Positions 41,755 through 50,069 of a DNA stretch of 64,000 bases are shown piece after piece. The stretch comes from an uncultured Coriobacteriaceae bacterium. Its GTDB lineage: Bacteria; Actinomycetota; Coriobacteriia; Coriobacteriales; Coriobacteriaceae. The notes beneath the pieces are model-generated. The model did no database searches. It worked only from the letters and a program-made list of their open reading frames with translations, and was not told the origin of the DNA. The stretch lies in assembly GCA_944319885.1 (NCBI GenBank), contig CALUFC010000003.1, forward strand, positions 1 to 64,000, read 5' to 3'. Each line of letters starts with the position of its first letter. Within the stretch, counting starts at the first letter, position 1. The position numbers and the translations under genes are program-made.

Positions 41755-42327
41755 ATGGCCGAATTGATGAGCATCACCAGCGTGCGCGTGGGCGCCGACA
41801 AGCTGCGTGCGCGCGTGGTCGTGAACCCCGGCATGCCGCTTTCGACCGCCGAGGACATCGAGGCGACGGCGCGCGTATACTATCTGGCGCCCGCGATCGC
41901 CACGCACGCCTGCCTGGGCGATGCCGGCGAGAAGTTTCAGGATTGCATGGGCGATACCGAGATCGCGCACCTGCTCGAGCACCTGACCGTCGAGATCATG
42001 AACCAGACCGGCCTCGCCGGCGATATCTCCTGCGGCCGCACGCGTCGCGCGCCCGGCGAAGACCGTGCGTTCGATATCGAGCTGAGCTGCCCCGACGATG
42101 CCCTCACCATCGGCGCGCTCTCGTCTGCCCTCTTCATGATGCAGTGGGCGTTCGTGAACCCCGATACGCCGGCGCCGGATTTCGAGGGCACGGTTCGCGG
42201 CCTGCGCCAGCTGGTGGAGAGCCTGCGCGGGGAGCGCGGCGAGTCTCGCGACGCGAGCCCCGAGCCTGCGGCAGCGCCTGAGGGCGACGCGGTATTTGGC
42301 GGCGCCGCCGCGGCGCACGAGCGCTAA
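41755..42327 (+). CDS. Stand-alone protein resembling the cyanophycin synthetase N domain
   Basis: A 190-residue protein. The core IAHLLEHLTVEIMNQTG has an HxxEH motif (His72, Glu75, His76) followed by CGRTR (residues 93-97) and a segment rich in hydrophobic residues. That order and the GRTR match resemble the N-terminal domain of cyanophycin synthetase (CphA), which in CphA1 holds a metallopeptidase-like site that cuts the polymer into primers. No ligase or polymerase domain follows, and no cphA is in the window. The last 40 residues are Ala/Glu-rich. GGACGGTGACG precedes the ATG. The match is from memory of motifs; the function is unknown. Confidence 0.6.
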   Translation: MAELMSITSVRVGADKLRARVVVNPGMPLSTAEDIEATARVYYLAPAIATHACLGDAGEKFQDCMGDTEIAHLLEHLTVEIMNQTGLAGDISCGRTRRAPGEDRAFDIELSCPDDALTIGALSSALFMMQWAFVNPDTPAPDFEGTVRGLRQLVESLRGERGESRDASPEPAAAPEGDAVFGGAAAAHER

Positions 42328-42438
42328 ACCCGTCCGTCTGCGGGAGTCATGGCCCCTTTGCGCGTCCAGCGGGTATAATTGGTCCACATCTGGAATTCAT
42401 CCGCCCGATTCGCATATGTTCGATTTGGAGGGAACGAC

Positions 42439-42819
42439 ATGGGAAAGACCTTCAGCTTCATGGTCGGTGCGACCATCGGTGCCGCTGCGGGTGCCATTAT
42501 CGGCATCCTTGCAGCCCCTCGTTCGGGTGCTGAGACCCGCGCCATGGCAGCCGACATGGCCAACGACGCATGGGATAACGCCCGCGACATGTATGAGCAG
42601 GGTGCCGAGCAGGCCCGTGCCGCGGTGAGCGACTTTGGCCCCATGATGGACGCCAAGACCGACGAGCTGCGTGCCAAGGTCGACCTTGCCCGCGAGCGCA
42701 TGGATCAGCTTCGCGAGACCCTCAACCAGGCCGTTGCCTCGGGCAACGTGACGCCCGCTGTGGACGTTGAGGTCGAGGTCGCCCCCGAGGCCGCTGCCGA
42801 GGTTGCCCCCGAGGCATAA
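42439..42819 (+). CDS. YtxH-like small membrane protein
   Basis: A 126-residue protein. A Gly/Ala-rich span, FMVGATIGAAAGAIIGILAAP (residues about 6-26), is followed by RSGAETR, the classic YtxH/gas-vesicle-type pattern. Next is an amphipathic helical region (about 35-100) and an acidic Val/Glu/Ala tail. Such proteins are associated with stress responses and the membrane, without known biochemistry. TTGGAGGG precedes the ATG. Its stop overlaps the start of the next gene as TAATG, so the two are translated together. Confidence 0.8.
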   Translation: MGKTFSFMVGATIGAAAGAIIGILAAPRSGAETRAMAADMANDAWDNARDMYEQGAEQARAAVSDFGPMMDAKTDELRAKVDLARERMDQLRETLNQAVASGNVTPAVDVEVEVAPEAAAEVAPEA

Positions 42820-43580
42820 TGCGCGTTCGAGATTTCCAGGGCGTCAAGGTATACCGCGCGCCCGCTCCCGATAAGCGCACCAACAAGGACGGATCGCCCA
42901 AAGAGCCGCGCCGCCTGGGGAAGATACACTTTCCGGTGTTTGAGCCACACGGCAGGCGCGTGGTGGGCTTTATGGTGAGCCTGCCCGATGTCGCCGGCAT
43001 GATCAAGCAGCCCGACCGCTTCGTGGCGCGCGATGCCCTCCACATCTATGAGGGTGTGCTCTGCGTGGCAGATGAGAAGGCGAATTTCGACAAGGCCGCG
43101 GCAAAGCGCCTGGGTATCGATCTCGATACGTGCGTCATCTGGACGGGCATGGATGTCCGTACGGAGTCGGGGCAGGCGCTTGGGTACTGCAGCGACGCCG
43201 TCTTCGATTTCAAGACCGGCGCCGTCGAGACGCTCTCGCTTACGCGCGGTGCCACGGCGAGCGCGCTTCTGGGCGATGTCGAGATGCCCGTCGAGATGCT
43301 CAAGGGCTATGCGCAGGGCGCCATGGTGGTGCGCGACGACGCCGCCTCGCTCGATGTTTCGGGCGGTGCCGCCGCCAAGGCGGCCGAGGTGAGCGTTAAG
43401 GTGGGCACCAAGGTGAAACAGGGCGCCCAGGTGCTCGACGACAAGGGTTCCGTCGCGGTGGAGAAGGGAAGCCGGGCGCTCGGGCGTCAGCTGGGCAAGA
43501 CCAAAGGCATGTTCTCGGCATTTAAGAGCGAGTTCAAGAAGGCCGCGGGTCCCGCGCCCAAGAAGCGCAGCAAGCACTAA
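42819..43580 (+). CDS. PRC-barrel domain protein
   Basis: A 253-residue, mainly hydrophilic protein. The first 170 residues look like two PRC-barrel-type beta units (LGKIHFPVFEPHGRRVVGFMV; TESGQALGYCSDAVFDFKTG). The rest is Ala/Lys-rich and ends in basic residues KKRSKH. PRC barrels occur in ribosome maturation and photosynthetic proteins and as adaptor domains; which role applies is unknown. It overlaps the YtxH gene by one base. A PRC barrel also starts the MgtE-like protein 3 kb away, so these may be functionally related, which is only a suggestion. Confidence 0.65.
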   Translation: MRVRDFQGVKVYRAPAPDKRTNKDGSPKEPRRLGKIHFPVFEPHGRRVVGFMVSLPDVAGMIKQPDRFVARDALHIYEGVLCVADEKANFDKAAAKRLGIDLDTCVIWTGMDVRTESGQALGYCSDAVFDFKTGAVETLSLTRGATASALLGDVEMPVEMLKGYAQGAMVVRDDAASLDVSGGAAAKAAEVSVKVGTKVKQGAQVLDDKGSVAVEKGSRALGRQLGKTKGMFSAFKSEFKKAAGPAPKKRSKH

Positions 43581-43631
43581 GCATGCGGCGGCTGCGGTGG
43601 CGCGGCCGCCGGCCATCATATGGAGGAGACA

Positions 43632-45065
43632 TTGCTTAAACACACCACCTCCTATCAGATCAAGACGAAGCGTCCGTATCGCCGGCGTGGAACATCGGTG
43701 GGACGCCAGCTTCCTAGCGCGCGCTCGCGCGCGCATCGTCGGCGTGGTGCGACGTATCTCAATCATTCGCGCGGCCTCGGAACGCGCCGTAGAGGGTTCC
43801 GGGCGGGCGGCGGCAACGCGCGCAAGCCCTATGCGTTCATCGCGATTGGCTGCGCGCTGCTCTTCTTTGTGGCAAGCGTCATCTGGTATGCCAACCGCAG
43901 TGTCGACATCACCTTCAACGGCGAGACCACGGGCGTGCGCATCAACTCGACCATCGAGCAGTTCATCGAGGACAATGCGCTCGACGAGACATACGATGCC
44001 GGCAACCTTCTTGCGGTCGACGACAGCCTGCTCGAGCGCGGCGCCGGCGATCGCTACGCCATCACGCTCAATGGCGAGTCGCTTGCGCTCGACGCGCTGT
44101 CCTCAACGCATCTCGAGGGTGGCGAGGAGCTCACCATCGACGACGGCGCCGATGTCTACGAGGAGCACGACGTCCAGGCAACCGATATCGCCCCCACCAT
44201 CACCATCGAGGGGTCGGGCCCGGTGCAGTTCGTGGAAACCTGGGGCATTCCCGGGCGCTCGGAGGTGTGGACCGGCCACACGTCGGGCAAGACGCAGGAC
44301 CGCGGCATCGTGCAGGAGGTGCAGAACTGCGTGGTGCGGCGCACCTCGGTGCTGCCCAGCGACGAGGACGCCAAGTACATCGCCCTCACCTTCGATGAGG
44401 CGCCGAGCACCTATACGCAGCAAGTGCTCGACATTCTCGAGGAGAAGGGCGCCAAGGGGACCTTCTTCCTATCGGGCGATGCTGCCGAGGAAAACGTTTC
44501 GGCAGCGCAGGCCATTGCCGCCTCTGATAACGAGATGGGCTCGAACACCATGAGCGACGTGAACCTCACCGATCTCGATGGCGAGGACCTCCGCACCCAG
44601 ATCACGGCGGGCGCTGACGCGATCGAGGCAGCCTCTGGCACGCGTCCCGCGCTGCTGCGCGCACCCTACGGCGAGTTTTCGGAGCAAAACTGGACCGAGG
44701 CCATGGATCTGGTGAGCGCGGTGATCTCATGGAGCGTCGATTCGGGTGACTGGCTGCTCAACGGATCCGATGACGTGGTGGACACCGTGGTGGGCTCGGT
44801 GAAGAACGGCAGCATCGTGCTGCTCACCGATAACGAAGCCTGCGGTGAACAGTTGGTTGAAGCCCTGCCGCGCATCATTGACCAATTGCAGGATGAAGGT
44901 TACAAGTTTGTGACGCTCTCCGAGCTCATCGCAACCGATGACGACCTGGTAGATATGGTTGATCTCACCAAGGTTTCGATGCCCGAGGGAGCGGTGCTGC
45001 CCGTGATTCCGGATAAAAACGCTGCTGCTGCTGATGGGGCATCTGAGGATACCTCGGAGGAATAG
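43632..45065 (+). CDS. Degenerate polysaccharide deacetylase (probable pseudoenzyme)
   Basis: A membrane-anchored paralogue of the next gene. A basic N-terminus, one span (about residues 70-90), a YabE/DUF348-like region (NGETTGVRINSTIEQFIED) and a NodB fold (about 245-430) are present. The catalytic pattern is broken. TFDDGPS reads TFDEAPS (Asp255, Glu256), the two metal-binding His of HTxxxH are Asn305 and Asp309, and the His of the final LMHD motif is Thr. RAPYG and the DxxDW-like VDSGDW remain. The fold is intact with no stop, so it is probably expressed but inactive. TTG 43632 has GGAGG five bases upstream; ATG 43620 lacks a site. Confidence 0.82.
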   Translation: MLKHTTSYQIKTKRPYRRRGTSVGRQLPSARSRAHRRRGATYLNHSRGLGTRRRGFRAGGGNARKPYAFIAIGCALLFFVASVIWYANRSVDITFNGETTGVRINSTIEQFIEDNALDETYDAGNLLAVDDSLLERGAGDRYAITLNGESLALDALSSTHLEGGEELTIDDGADVYEEHDVQATDIAPTITIEGSGPVQFVETWGIPGRSEVWTGHTSGKTQDRGIVQEVQNCVVRRTSVLPSDEDAKYIALTFDEAPSTYTQQVLDILEEKGAKGTFFLSGDAAEENVSAAQAIAASDNEMGSNTMSDVNLTDLDGEDLRTQITAGADAIEAASGTRPALLRAPYGEFSEQNWTEAMDLVSAVISWSVDSGDWLLNGSDDVVDTVVGSVKNGSIVLLTDNEACGEQLVEALPRIIDQLQDEGYKFVTLSELIATDDDLVDMVDLTKVSMPEGAVLPVIPDKNAAAADGASEDTSEE

Positions 45066-45133
45066 GCTCCGTGTCCGCGCATCACGGTATGATGCAGCGT
45101 ACTGAGGTTGTTTGGCTTATAAAGGATTGGGTC

Positions 45134-46546
45134 ATGGACTCAAAGATCAAATACGTACACACCGGCAAGGCGGGCGGCCGCCGGTATTCGGCAACGGGCG
45201 GCAGGTCATCGGCGGGCCATGCGACATCCGGCGCAGCGCATCCGCCGCGCGCAACGAAGAGCTCCCATACCGCGCAGGGGTCGCGAGGGACCCGCACTGC
45301 CGCGCACCAGCCGCATCCGGCGCGCGGCAACGCCTACGTTCCGCATCGCCCGCGTCGCAGGCGCTCGCTCAAGCCCGTGCTCGCGGTGCTCGTGGTGATC
45401 GCGCTCGCGGCGGGCGTTGGCTGCTGGTACTTCAAGTTCCGCAACATCACGGTTGCGGTGAACGGGCAGTCGGTGACCACGCGCGTGAACTCCACCATCG
45501 AGACGCTGCTTGCCGATAACGATAACTTCGGGGTTGCGCCGGGGCGCCTGCTCTCGGTGGGCGGCAACGTGCTCGACGAGCAGGGCGGCGATGCCTGCGC
45601 CGTCAAGCGCGGCGACGAGGCGGTTGCCGCCAAGGATTTCGCGACCACGACGGTGTCCGAAGGCGACACCCTCACCGTTGAGAACGGCGCCGATGCAACC
45701 GAGCCTGCTCACGATGAGGAGGTCGAGCTGCCCTGCACCATCCAATCCGAGGGTCATGGTGCCGTGCAGTACGTCTCGCAGTGGGGCAAGCCCGGCAAGA
45801 AGATCGTTACCGTGGGTGAGACCTCGGGGGAGACGATCGATAAGGAGATCGTCGAGGAGGCAACCAACATGGTGGTCACCTCGAAGAACCTGAGCCCCAA
45901 GGGCGGCAAGTACGTGGCGATCACCTTCGACGACGGTCCGAGCGACTACACCCAGCAGATCCTCGATATCCTGGAAGAGAAGGGCGCCAAGGCGACGTTT
46001 TACAACTTGGGCGAGAACGCTCAGAACAAGCCCAAGCTCACCAAGGCGGTGATAGACGGCGGTCACGAGCTGGCGAGCCACACCATGGCGCACCAGAACC
46101 TCCCCAAGCTCGATCGCGACAGCCTGCGCAACGAGATCACGACCGCGTTCGACGCGCTCAAGGAGGCATCGGGCGAGAGCACGCAGATGATCCGGGCACC
46201 CTATGGCGCCTTCACCGCAACCGAGTGGGCGCGCAGCGGCGATATCGTCTCATGCAACGTGCTGTGGAACATCGATACGCTCGACTGGAAGCGCCCCGGT
46301 GCCGATGCGATCACGGCCGCCGCGCTCGATGGCGTGAAGAACGGCTCGATCATCCTCATGCACGATGGCGGCGGCAACCGCGAGCAGGATGTCGAGGCGC
46401 TGCCCGCCATCATCGACGAGCTGCACAACCAGGGCTACGAGCTGGTCACGGTGAGCAAGCTCATGGAGCTCGATGGCTCGATCCCTGACGAGGTTATCGA
46501 GAACAAGGTCAAGCTGCCCAAAGACAGCGTGCTTCCCGAGGCGTAG
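45134..46546 (+). CDS. Membrane-anchored polysaccharide deacetylase
   Basis: A 470-residue NodB-type deacetylase, likely acting on N-acetylglucosamine in peptidoglycan outside the cell. It has a long basic, Gly/Ser/Arg-rich cytoplasmic N-terminus, a span near residues 79-96, and a DUF348-like domain (NGQSVTTRVNSTIETLLAD). The catalytic domain (about 255-440) is complete: TFDDGPS (Asp266, Asp267), HTMAH (His316, His320), RAPYGAF, NIDTLDW and ILMHDGGG. AAAGGA lies eight bases before the ATG. It directly follows the inactive paralogue. Deacetylation of this kind gives lysozyme resistance in other bacteria; here that is inferred. Confidence 0.9.
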   Translation: MDSKIKYVHTGKAGGRRYSATGGRSSAGHATSGAAHPPRATKSSHTAQGSRGTRTAAHQPHPARGNAYVPHRPRRRRSLKPVLAVLVVIALAAGVGCWYFKFRNITVAVNGQSVTTRVNSTIETLLADNDNFGVAPGRLLSVGGNVLDEQGGDACAVKRGDEAVAAKDFATTTVSEGDTLTVENGADATEPAHDEEVELPCTIQSEGHGAVQYVSQWGKPGKKIVTVGETSGETIDKEIVEEATNMVVTSKNLSPKGGKYVAITFDDGPSDYTQQILDILEEKGAKATFYNLGENAQNKPKLTKAVIDGGHELASHTMAHQNLPKLDRDSLRNEITTAFDALKEASGESTQMIRAPYGAFTATEWARSGDIVSCNVLWNIDTLDWKRPGADAITAAALDGVKNGSIILMHDGGGNREQDVEALPAIIDELHNQGYELVTVSKLMELDGSIPDEVIENKVKLPKDSVLPEA

Positions 46547-46617
46547 CGGCCGGACGCGCCTGCGGCGGGTGCGGTCTCGGGGCGGGCGTTGGTGCGCGGC
46601 ACCGGCGAGAGAAAAGA

Positions 46618-46626
46618 TGGTATAGT
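46618..46626 (+). promoter_or_regulatory. Extended -10 promoter before the mgtE-like gene
   Basis: TGGTATAGT fits the extended -10 pattern TGnTATAAT in five of six -10 positions. No clear -35 is visible. It lies about 210 bases before the gene, implying a long leader RNA. Confidence 0.45.
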
Positions 46627-46628
46627 AG

Positions 46629-46674
46629 GTTGGCTGCGTGCGCTGCGTTGATGCGTACGGCAGCCAACGTTTTT
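46629..46674 (+). terminator. Hairpin with T tract before the mgtE-like leader
   Basis: GTTGGCTGC pairs with GCAGCCAAC across a 22-base loop and is followed by GTTTTT. It can end the deacetylase transcript or act within the leader of the next gene; its overlap with the probable start site makes both possible. Confidence 0.5.
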
Positions 46675-46837
46675 GCAGGGTCATGAGAAAGGCTACAGGT
46701 GAAATCGAAACCTCGACCTCACAGTCGCTGACCCCTGCGGGTGCTCTCGGCGCGCGCACGGGGTACTTCCCGGAGCGCGGGCCCATCTCGGCCGGCGCGC
46801 CGCGCGTCCATAGATCCGATAGGTTCAAAGGAGCACC
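46675..46837 (+). promoter_or_regulatory. Candidate structured leader RNA of the mgtE-like gene
   Basis: GCAGGGTCA (46675-46683) pairs with TGACCCCTGC (46729-46738, one bulged C) and encloses a smaller AGGT / ACCT stem. A GC-rich second half contains further hairpin potential before AAAGGAG at 46829. I could not match it to the M-box, yybP-ykoY or another riboswitch core that I know. A Mg2+-related function would fit the genes downstream but is not shown. Confidence 0.4.
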
Positions 46838-48721
46838 ATGAACTATCTATCCGAGATGCTCAAGCTCCCCGTGATCGATGTAGCGGGGGAAAAGCTCGGC
46901 GTGGTCAACGATCTGGGCATTGCCACGGGCGAGGTCTTCCCGCATGTCACGTCGCTCGCGTTCCAAGGGCCGGGCAAGACGCCCTTCATGATCTCGTGGC
47001 GCAAGTACGTCGACCATATCGACGATACGGGCGTGTACCTCAAGGCCACGGCTACCGACGTGCGCTTCTCCTACCTCCAGCCCGATGAGGTGCTGTTGGC
47101 GCGCGATATCCTGAACAAGCAGATCGTCGATACGCAGGGCATGAAGGTCGTGCGCGTGAACGACATCAAGCTCTCGGCAACGGGCGAGAACCAGCTGCGT
47201 CTGCTGGGCGCCGAGGTGGGTATGCGCGGCCTGCTGCGCGCGATGCACCCCGCGCTGGAGCGCTTGGCGATGCGCATCGGCAAGGCGGTGGGCAAGCCGC
47301 TTGCCGAGGAGATCATCGCGTGGTCGTACATGGACCTGCTTGAGCGCAGCACGCAGCAGATCAAGCTCTCCGTTTCGCACAAGACGCTCGATGAACTGCA
47401 TCCCGCCGACATCGCCGACATCATCGAGCAGCTCGATCCGCGGCTGCGCGGCCAGGTGTTCGCCCAGCTCGATACCGCCCAGGCGGCCGAGGCGCTCACG
47501 GAGCTCGATGATGACGACCTGGTTGCCGAGGTGATCGACGGCCTCTCAGATCGCGATGCGTCCTCGATGCTCGCCCTCATGGACCCCGATGACGCCGCCG
47601 CGCTCATCGAGGAGCTCGATTACGAGAAGGCCGAGAAGCTGCTGCGCATCATGGGCGTCAACGAGGAGAAGGCGATCCGCAACCTGCTCGGCTATGAGGA
47701 GAACACCGCGGGCCGTATCATGACCTCGGAGTTTGTGGCGCTGCCGGCCACCTCGACCGTTGCCGATGCAATCGACGCCATTCGCGAGCTCGATGAGGAT
47801 TTCGAGAGCGTGTACTACGTCTACACCACCGATGCCGCGGGCATGCTCACCGGTGTGCTGTCGCTGCGCACCCTCATTGTTGCCACGCATGACCAGCGGC
47901 TCGTCGATCTTGCCTATCGCGACGTGGTGTGGGTTGCTCCCGATCTCGACCAGGAGGACGTGGCCGAGGAGATGACCAAGTACAACCTCGTGGCCATTCC
48001 GGTGTGCGACGACGAGCGGCATATACTGGGCATCGTCACGGTTGACGACGCCCTCGATGTTATCGCCGAGGAGCACGAGGAGGACCTGCAGATTGCCGGC
48101 GTGGGCACCGGTGGCGAGGGCGCGGGCGAGTCGGCGCATGTGCTCTCGTGGTTTGCGGGCCGGTTCTACTGGGTGCTGGTATGGGCGGTTGCCTCGGGCA
48201 TCATCGCAGCGGCGCTCGCTTGGATGGGCGCGCCCTCGGAGCTGTTCGTGTACCCCATGTGCGCCATGCCGGTTGTGCTCATCGCGGCCTCGCGCGCCGT
48301 ATCGTTTGCGAAGAACTACTATCTCGAAGACGATGAGCACGATGAGGATACCCGTCCTTATCTGGCATTCTGGCTGCAGAGCACCGGTGTGGGCATCGTG
48401 TTGGCGCTCGTGGTCTATCTGTCGGGCCAGCTCGTGGCCGGCGCGGCCTTCCCCGACGACGTGCTGTCCCAGGCGGGCGGCTCCGCGGTGCTCGGGCAGC
48501 AGGCGCTCGCTGCGGCCGTGCTCACGCGCTCGTTTGCATGCGCGGCGGGCGTGGTGGTGCTCATGTGCGCCACGTCGGTAGGCTATCTCAAGCTGCTCGA
48601 TTGGCGCGACAGGCACGATCTCGATACATCGGGCACGGCGCTCAGCGCGTCGGCGGTCATCATCGCCTGCGCCATATTCTCCGTTGTCGCGACGCTTGCC
48701 GTCGTGCTTACGGTGGGGTAG
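46838..48721 (+). CDS. PRC-MgtE_N-CBS membrane protein, probable Mg2+ sensor partner
   Basis: A 627-residue protein. A PRC barrel (about residues 1-85) is followed by an MgtE N-like domain of short acidic helical repeats (about 190-305, LHPADIADIIEQLDP). Two CBS domains (about 305-430, RIMTSEFVALPATSTVADAID) come next, then about five transmembrane spans (about 440-627). In Mg2+ channel MgtE the N and CBS domains sense Mg2+. The membrane part here lacks the canonical MgtE pore signature (the GGNAGTQ-type motif), so it may not be a channel itself. It is 12 bases upstream of an NRMT-like transporter and probably regulates or assists it. AAAGGAG precedes the ATG. Confidence 0.78.
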   Translation: MNYLSEMLKLPVIDVAGEKLGVVNDLGIATGEVFPHVTSLAFQGPGKTPFMISWRKYVDHIDDTGVYLKATATDVRFSYLQPDEVLLARDILNKQIVDTQGMKVVRVNDIKLSATGENQLRLLGAEVGMRGLLRAMHPALERLAMRIGKAVGKPLAEEIIAWSYMDLLERSTQQIKLSVSHKTLDELHPADIADIIEQLDPRLRGQVFAQLDTAQAAEALTELDDDDLVAEVIDGLSDRDASSMLALMDPDDAAALIEELDYEKAEKLLRIMGVNEEKAIRNLLGYEENTAGRIMTSEFVALPATSTVADAIDAIRELDEDFESVYYVYTTDAAGMLTGVLSLRTLIVATHDQRLVDLAYRDVVWVAPDLDQEDVAEEMTKYNLVAIPVCDDERHILGIVTVDDALDVIAEEHEEDLQIAGVGTGGEGAGESAHVLSWFAGRFYWVLVWAVASGIIAAALAWMGAPSELFVYPMCAMPVVLIAASRAVSFAKNYYLEDDEHDEDTRPYLAFWLQSTGVGIVLALVVYLSGQLVAGAAFPDDVLSQAGGSAVLGQQALAAAVLTRSFACAAGVVVLMCATSVGYLKLLDWRDRHDLDTSGTALSASAVIIACAIFSVVATLAVVLTVG

Positions 48722-48733
48722 GGAGCGTTTATC

Positions 48734-50020
48734 GTGCCCCGCAGCTTCAAGCCAGACATACGCCGGCACGAGCCCGCGCCGCGCGATCCGGGCAGACGCC
48801 GGCTGACGCTCGCCGCCGTGCTCGGCGCCATGGGGCCCGGTCTTTTGGCGGCGCTCGCCGGCAACGACGCCGGCGGCATCGCCACCTATTCCAGCGCGGG
48901 TGCGCAGTTTGGGTATGGCACGCTCTGGATCCTGCCCGTGATGGCGGTGCTGCTCATCGTGGTGCAGGAGACGGCGGCCCGGTGCGGCTGCGTGACGGGC
49001 AAGGGCTTCGCCTCGCTCATCCGCGAGAAATACGGCGTGCGCAAAAGCTCGTTCGCCATGATGGCGCTGCTTATCGCGAACACCGCCGTTACCATTTCCG
49101 AGTTCGCGGGCCTGGCGAGCGGGCTTGCGCTCTTCGGTGTACCCAAGACCATCTCGATTCCGCTGATCGCGCTCATCATCTGGCTGCTCACCATGTCGGG
49201 GAGCTTTCGGCGCATCGAGAAGGTTCTGCTCCTGGTGAGCTGCGTGTTTCTCACTTATGTTGTCGCGGCGTTTATGGTGGGGCCCGATTGGGGCGAGGTC
49301 GCCCGCGCAACGATCGCCCCGCATGTGGAGAGCGATCCGTCGTATGTGTCGCTGCTCGTGGCGACCATCGGCACCACCATCGCCCCCTGGATGATCTTTC
49401 TCGCCCAGAACAACGTGGTCGACAAGAACGCCAACGAGGACGATCTGCCCCTGCAGCGCGTCGACGCCGTCTCGGGCTCGGTGATCGCCTGCGCCATCGC
49501 GTGGTTCATCGTGATTGCGACGGGCGCCGTGCTGTTCCCGGCGGGTATCGAGGTGGCCGACGCCGCCGATGCCGCGCTCGCCCTCGAGCCCATCGTGGGG
49601 CCGTGGTCCACGATCCTGTTCGCCGCCGGCCTGGTTGCCGCGAGCTTTCTCGCCGCCTGCGTGCTGCCCGGCGTGACCTCGAGCGCCATCTGCGAGGCTT
49701 TCGGCTGGGAGCGCGGTGCCGATCGCACGTGGGAGGAGGCCCCTGCCTATCGCGGCATCATCACCGGCATCATCCTCTTCTCGGCGCTGCTGGTGATTCT
49801 TCCCGGTATCAACCTCTTCGATATCATGATGAGCGCGCAGGTCATCAACGGCGTGCTGCTGCCGGTCCTGCTGGTGTTCCTCGTGTTCATTGCCGGCGAT
49901 AAGCTCATCATGGGCACCCATGCCAACGGGCGCGTGTGGAACGCGCTCACCTGGGCCACGATCGTGCTCGTGACGGTGCTCACGGTCGTTATGTTCGTGC
50001 TCCAGGCGCTAGGGTTCTAG
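48734..50020 (+). CDS. NRAMP-related Mg2+ transporter (NRMT type)
   Basis: A 428-residue protein of about eleven spans in the SLC11/Nramp superfamily. TM1 reads GNDAGGIATYSSAGAQFG (Asn44-Gly48) in place of the usual DPGN, and TM6 reads IAPWMIF (Ala217, Pro218, Trp219) in place of MPH. Loss of the Met and His that favour Mn2+/Fe2+ is the mark of the NRMT branch, of which a Mg2+-transporting member is known from Eggerthella lenta, also in Coriobacteriia. The start is GTG with GGGAG about eight bases upstream. Its partner is the MgtE-like protein just before it. Mg2+ as substrate is a well-based inference. Confidence 0.82.
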   Translation: MPRSFKPDIRRHEPAPRDPGRRRLTLAAVLGAMGPGLLAALAGNDAGGIATYSSAGAQFGYGTLWILPVMAVLLIVVQETAARCGCVTGKGFASLIREKYGVRKSSFAMMALLIANTAVTISEFAGLASGLALFGVPKTISIPLIALIIWLLTMSGSFRRIEKVLLLVSCVFLTYVVAAFMVGPDWGEVARATIAPHVESDPSYVSLLVATIGTTIAPWMIFLAQNNVVDKNANEDDLPLQRVDAVSGSVIACAIAWFIVIATGAVLFPAGIEVADAADAALALEPIVGPWSTILFAAGLVAASFLAACVLPGVTSSAICEAFGWERGADRTWEEAPAYRGIITGIILFSALLVILPGINLFDIMMSAQVINGVLLPVLLVFLVFIAGDKLIMGTHANGRVWNALTWATIVLVTVLTVVMFVLQALGF

Positions 50021-50069
50021 GCTCCACGCTGCGCCGCGCGCTTCCGACAAGCCGCGGATGCCCGCGCAC

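Noticed and set aside
40231-42387. 718-codon open frame on the minus strand
   Set aside because: Antisense shadow of the CNNM/HlyC and CphA-N-like genes.
46675-46837. Known M-box or yybP-ykoY riboswitch
   Set aside because: I looked for the conserved cores of these classes and did not find them; only generic stems are visible.
46638-46841. 67-codon frame upstream of the mgtE-like gene
   Set aside because: It overlaps the hairpins of the leader, lacks a ribosome site and codes for a low-complexity Arg/Ser/Ala product.
47546-49921. 791-codon open frame on the minus strand
   Set aside because: Antisense to the MgtE-like and NRMT genes, both of which have strong family motifs; the antisense product is Arg/His/Gly-rich without recognisable domains.
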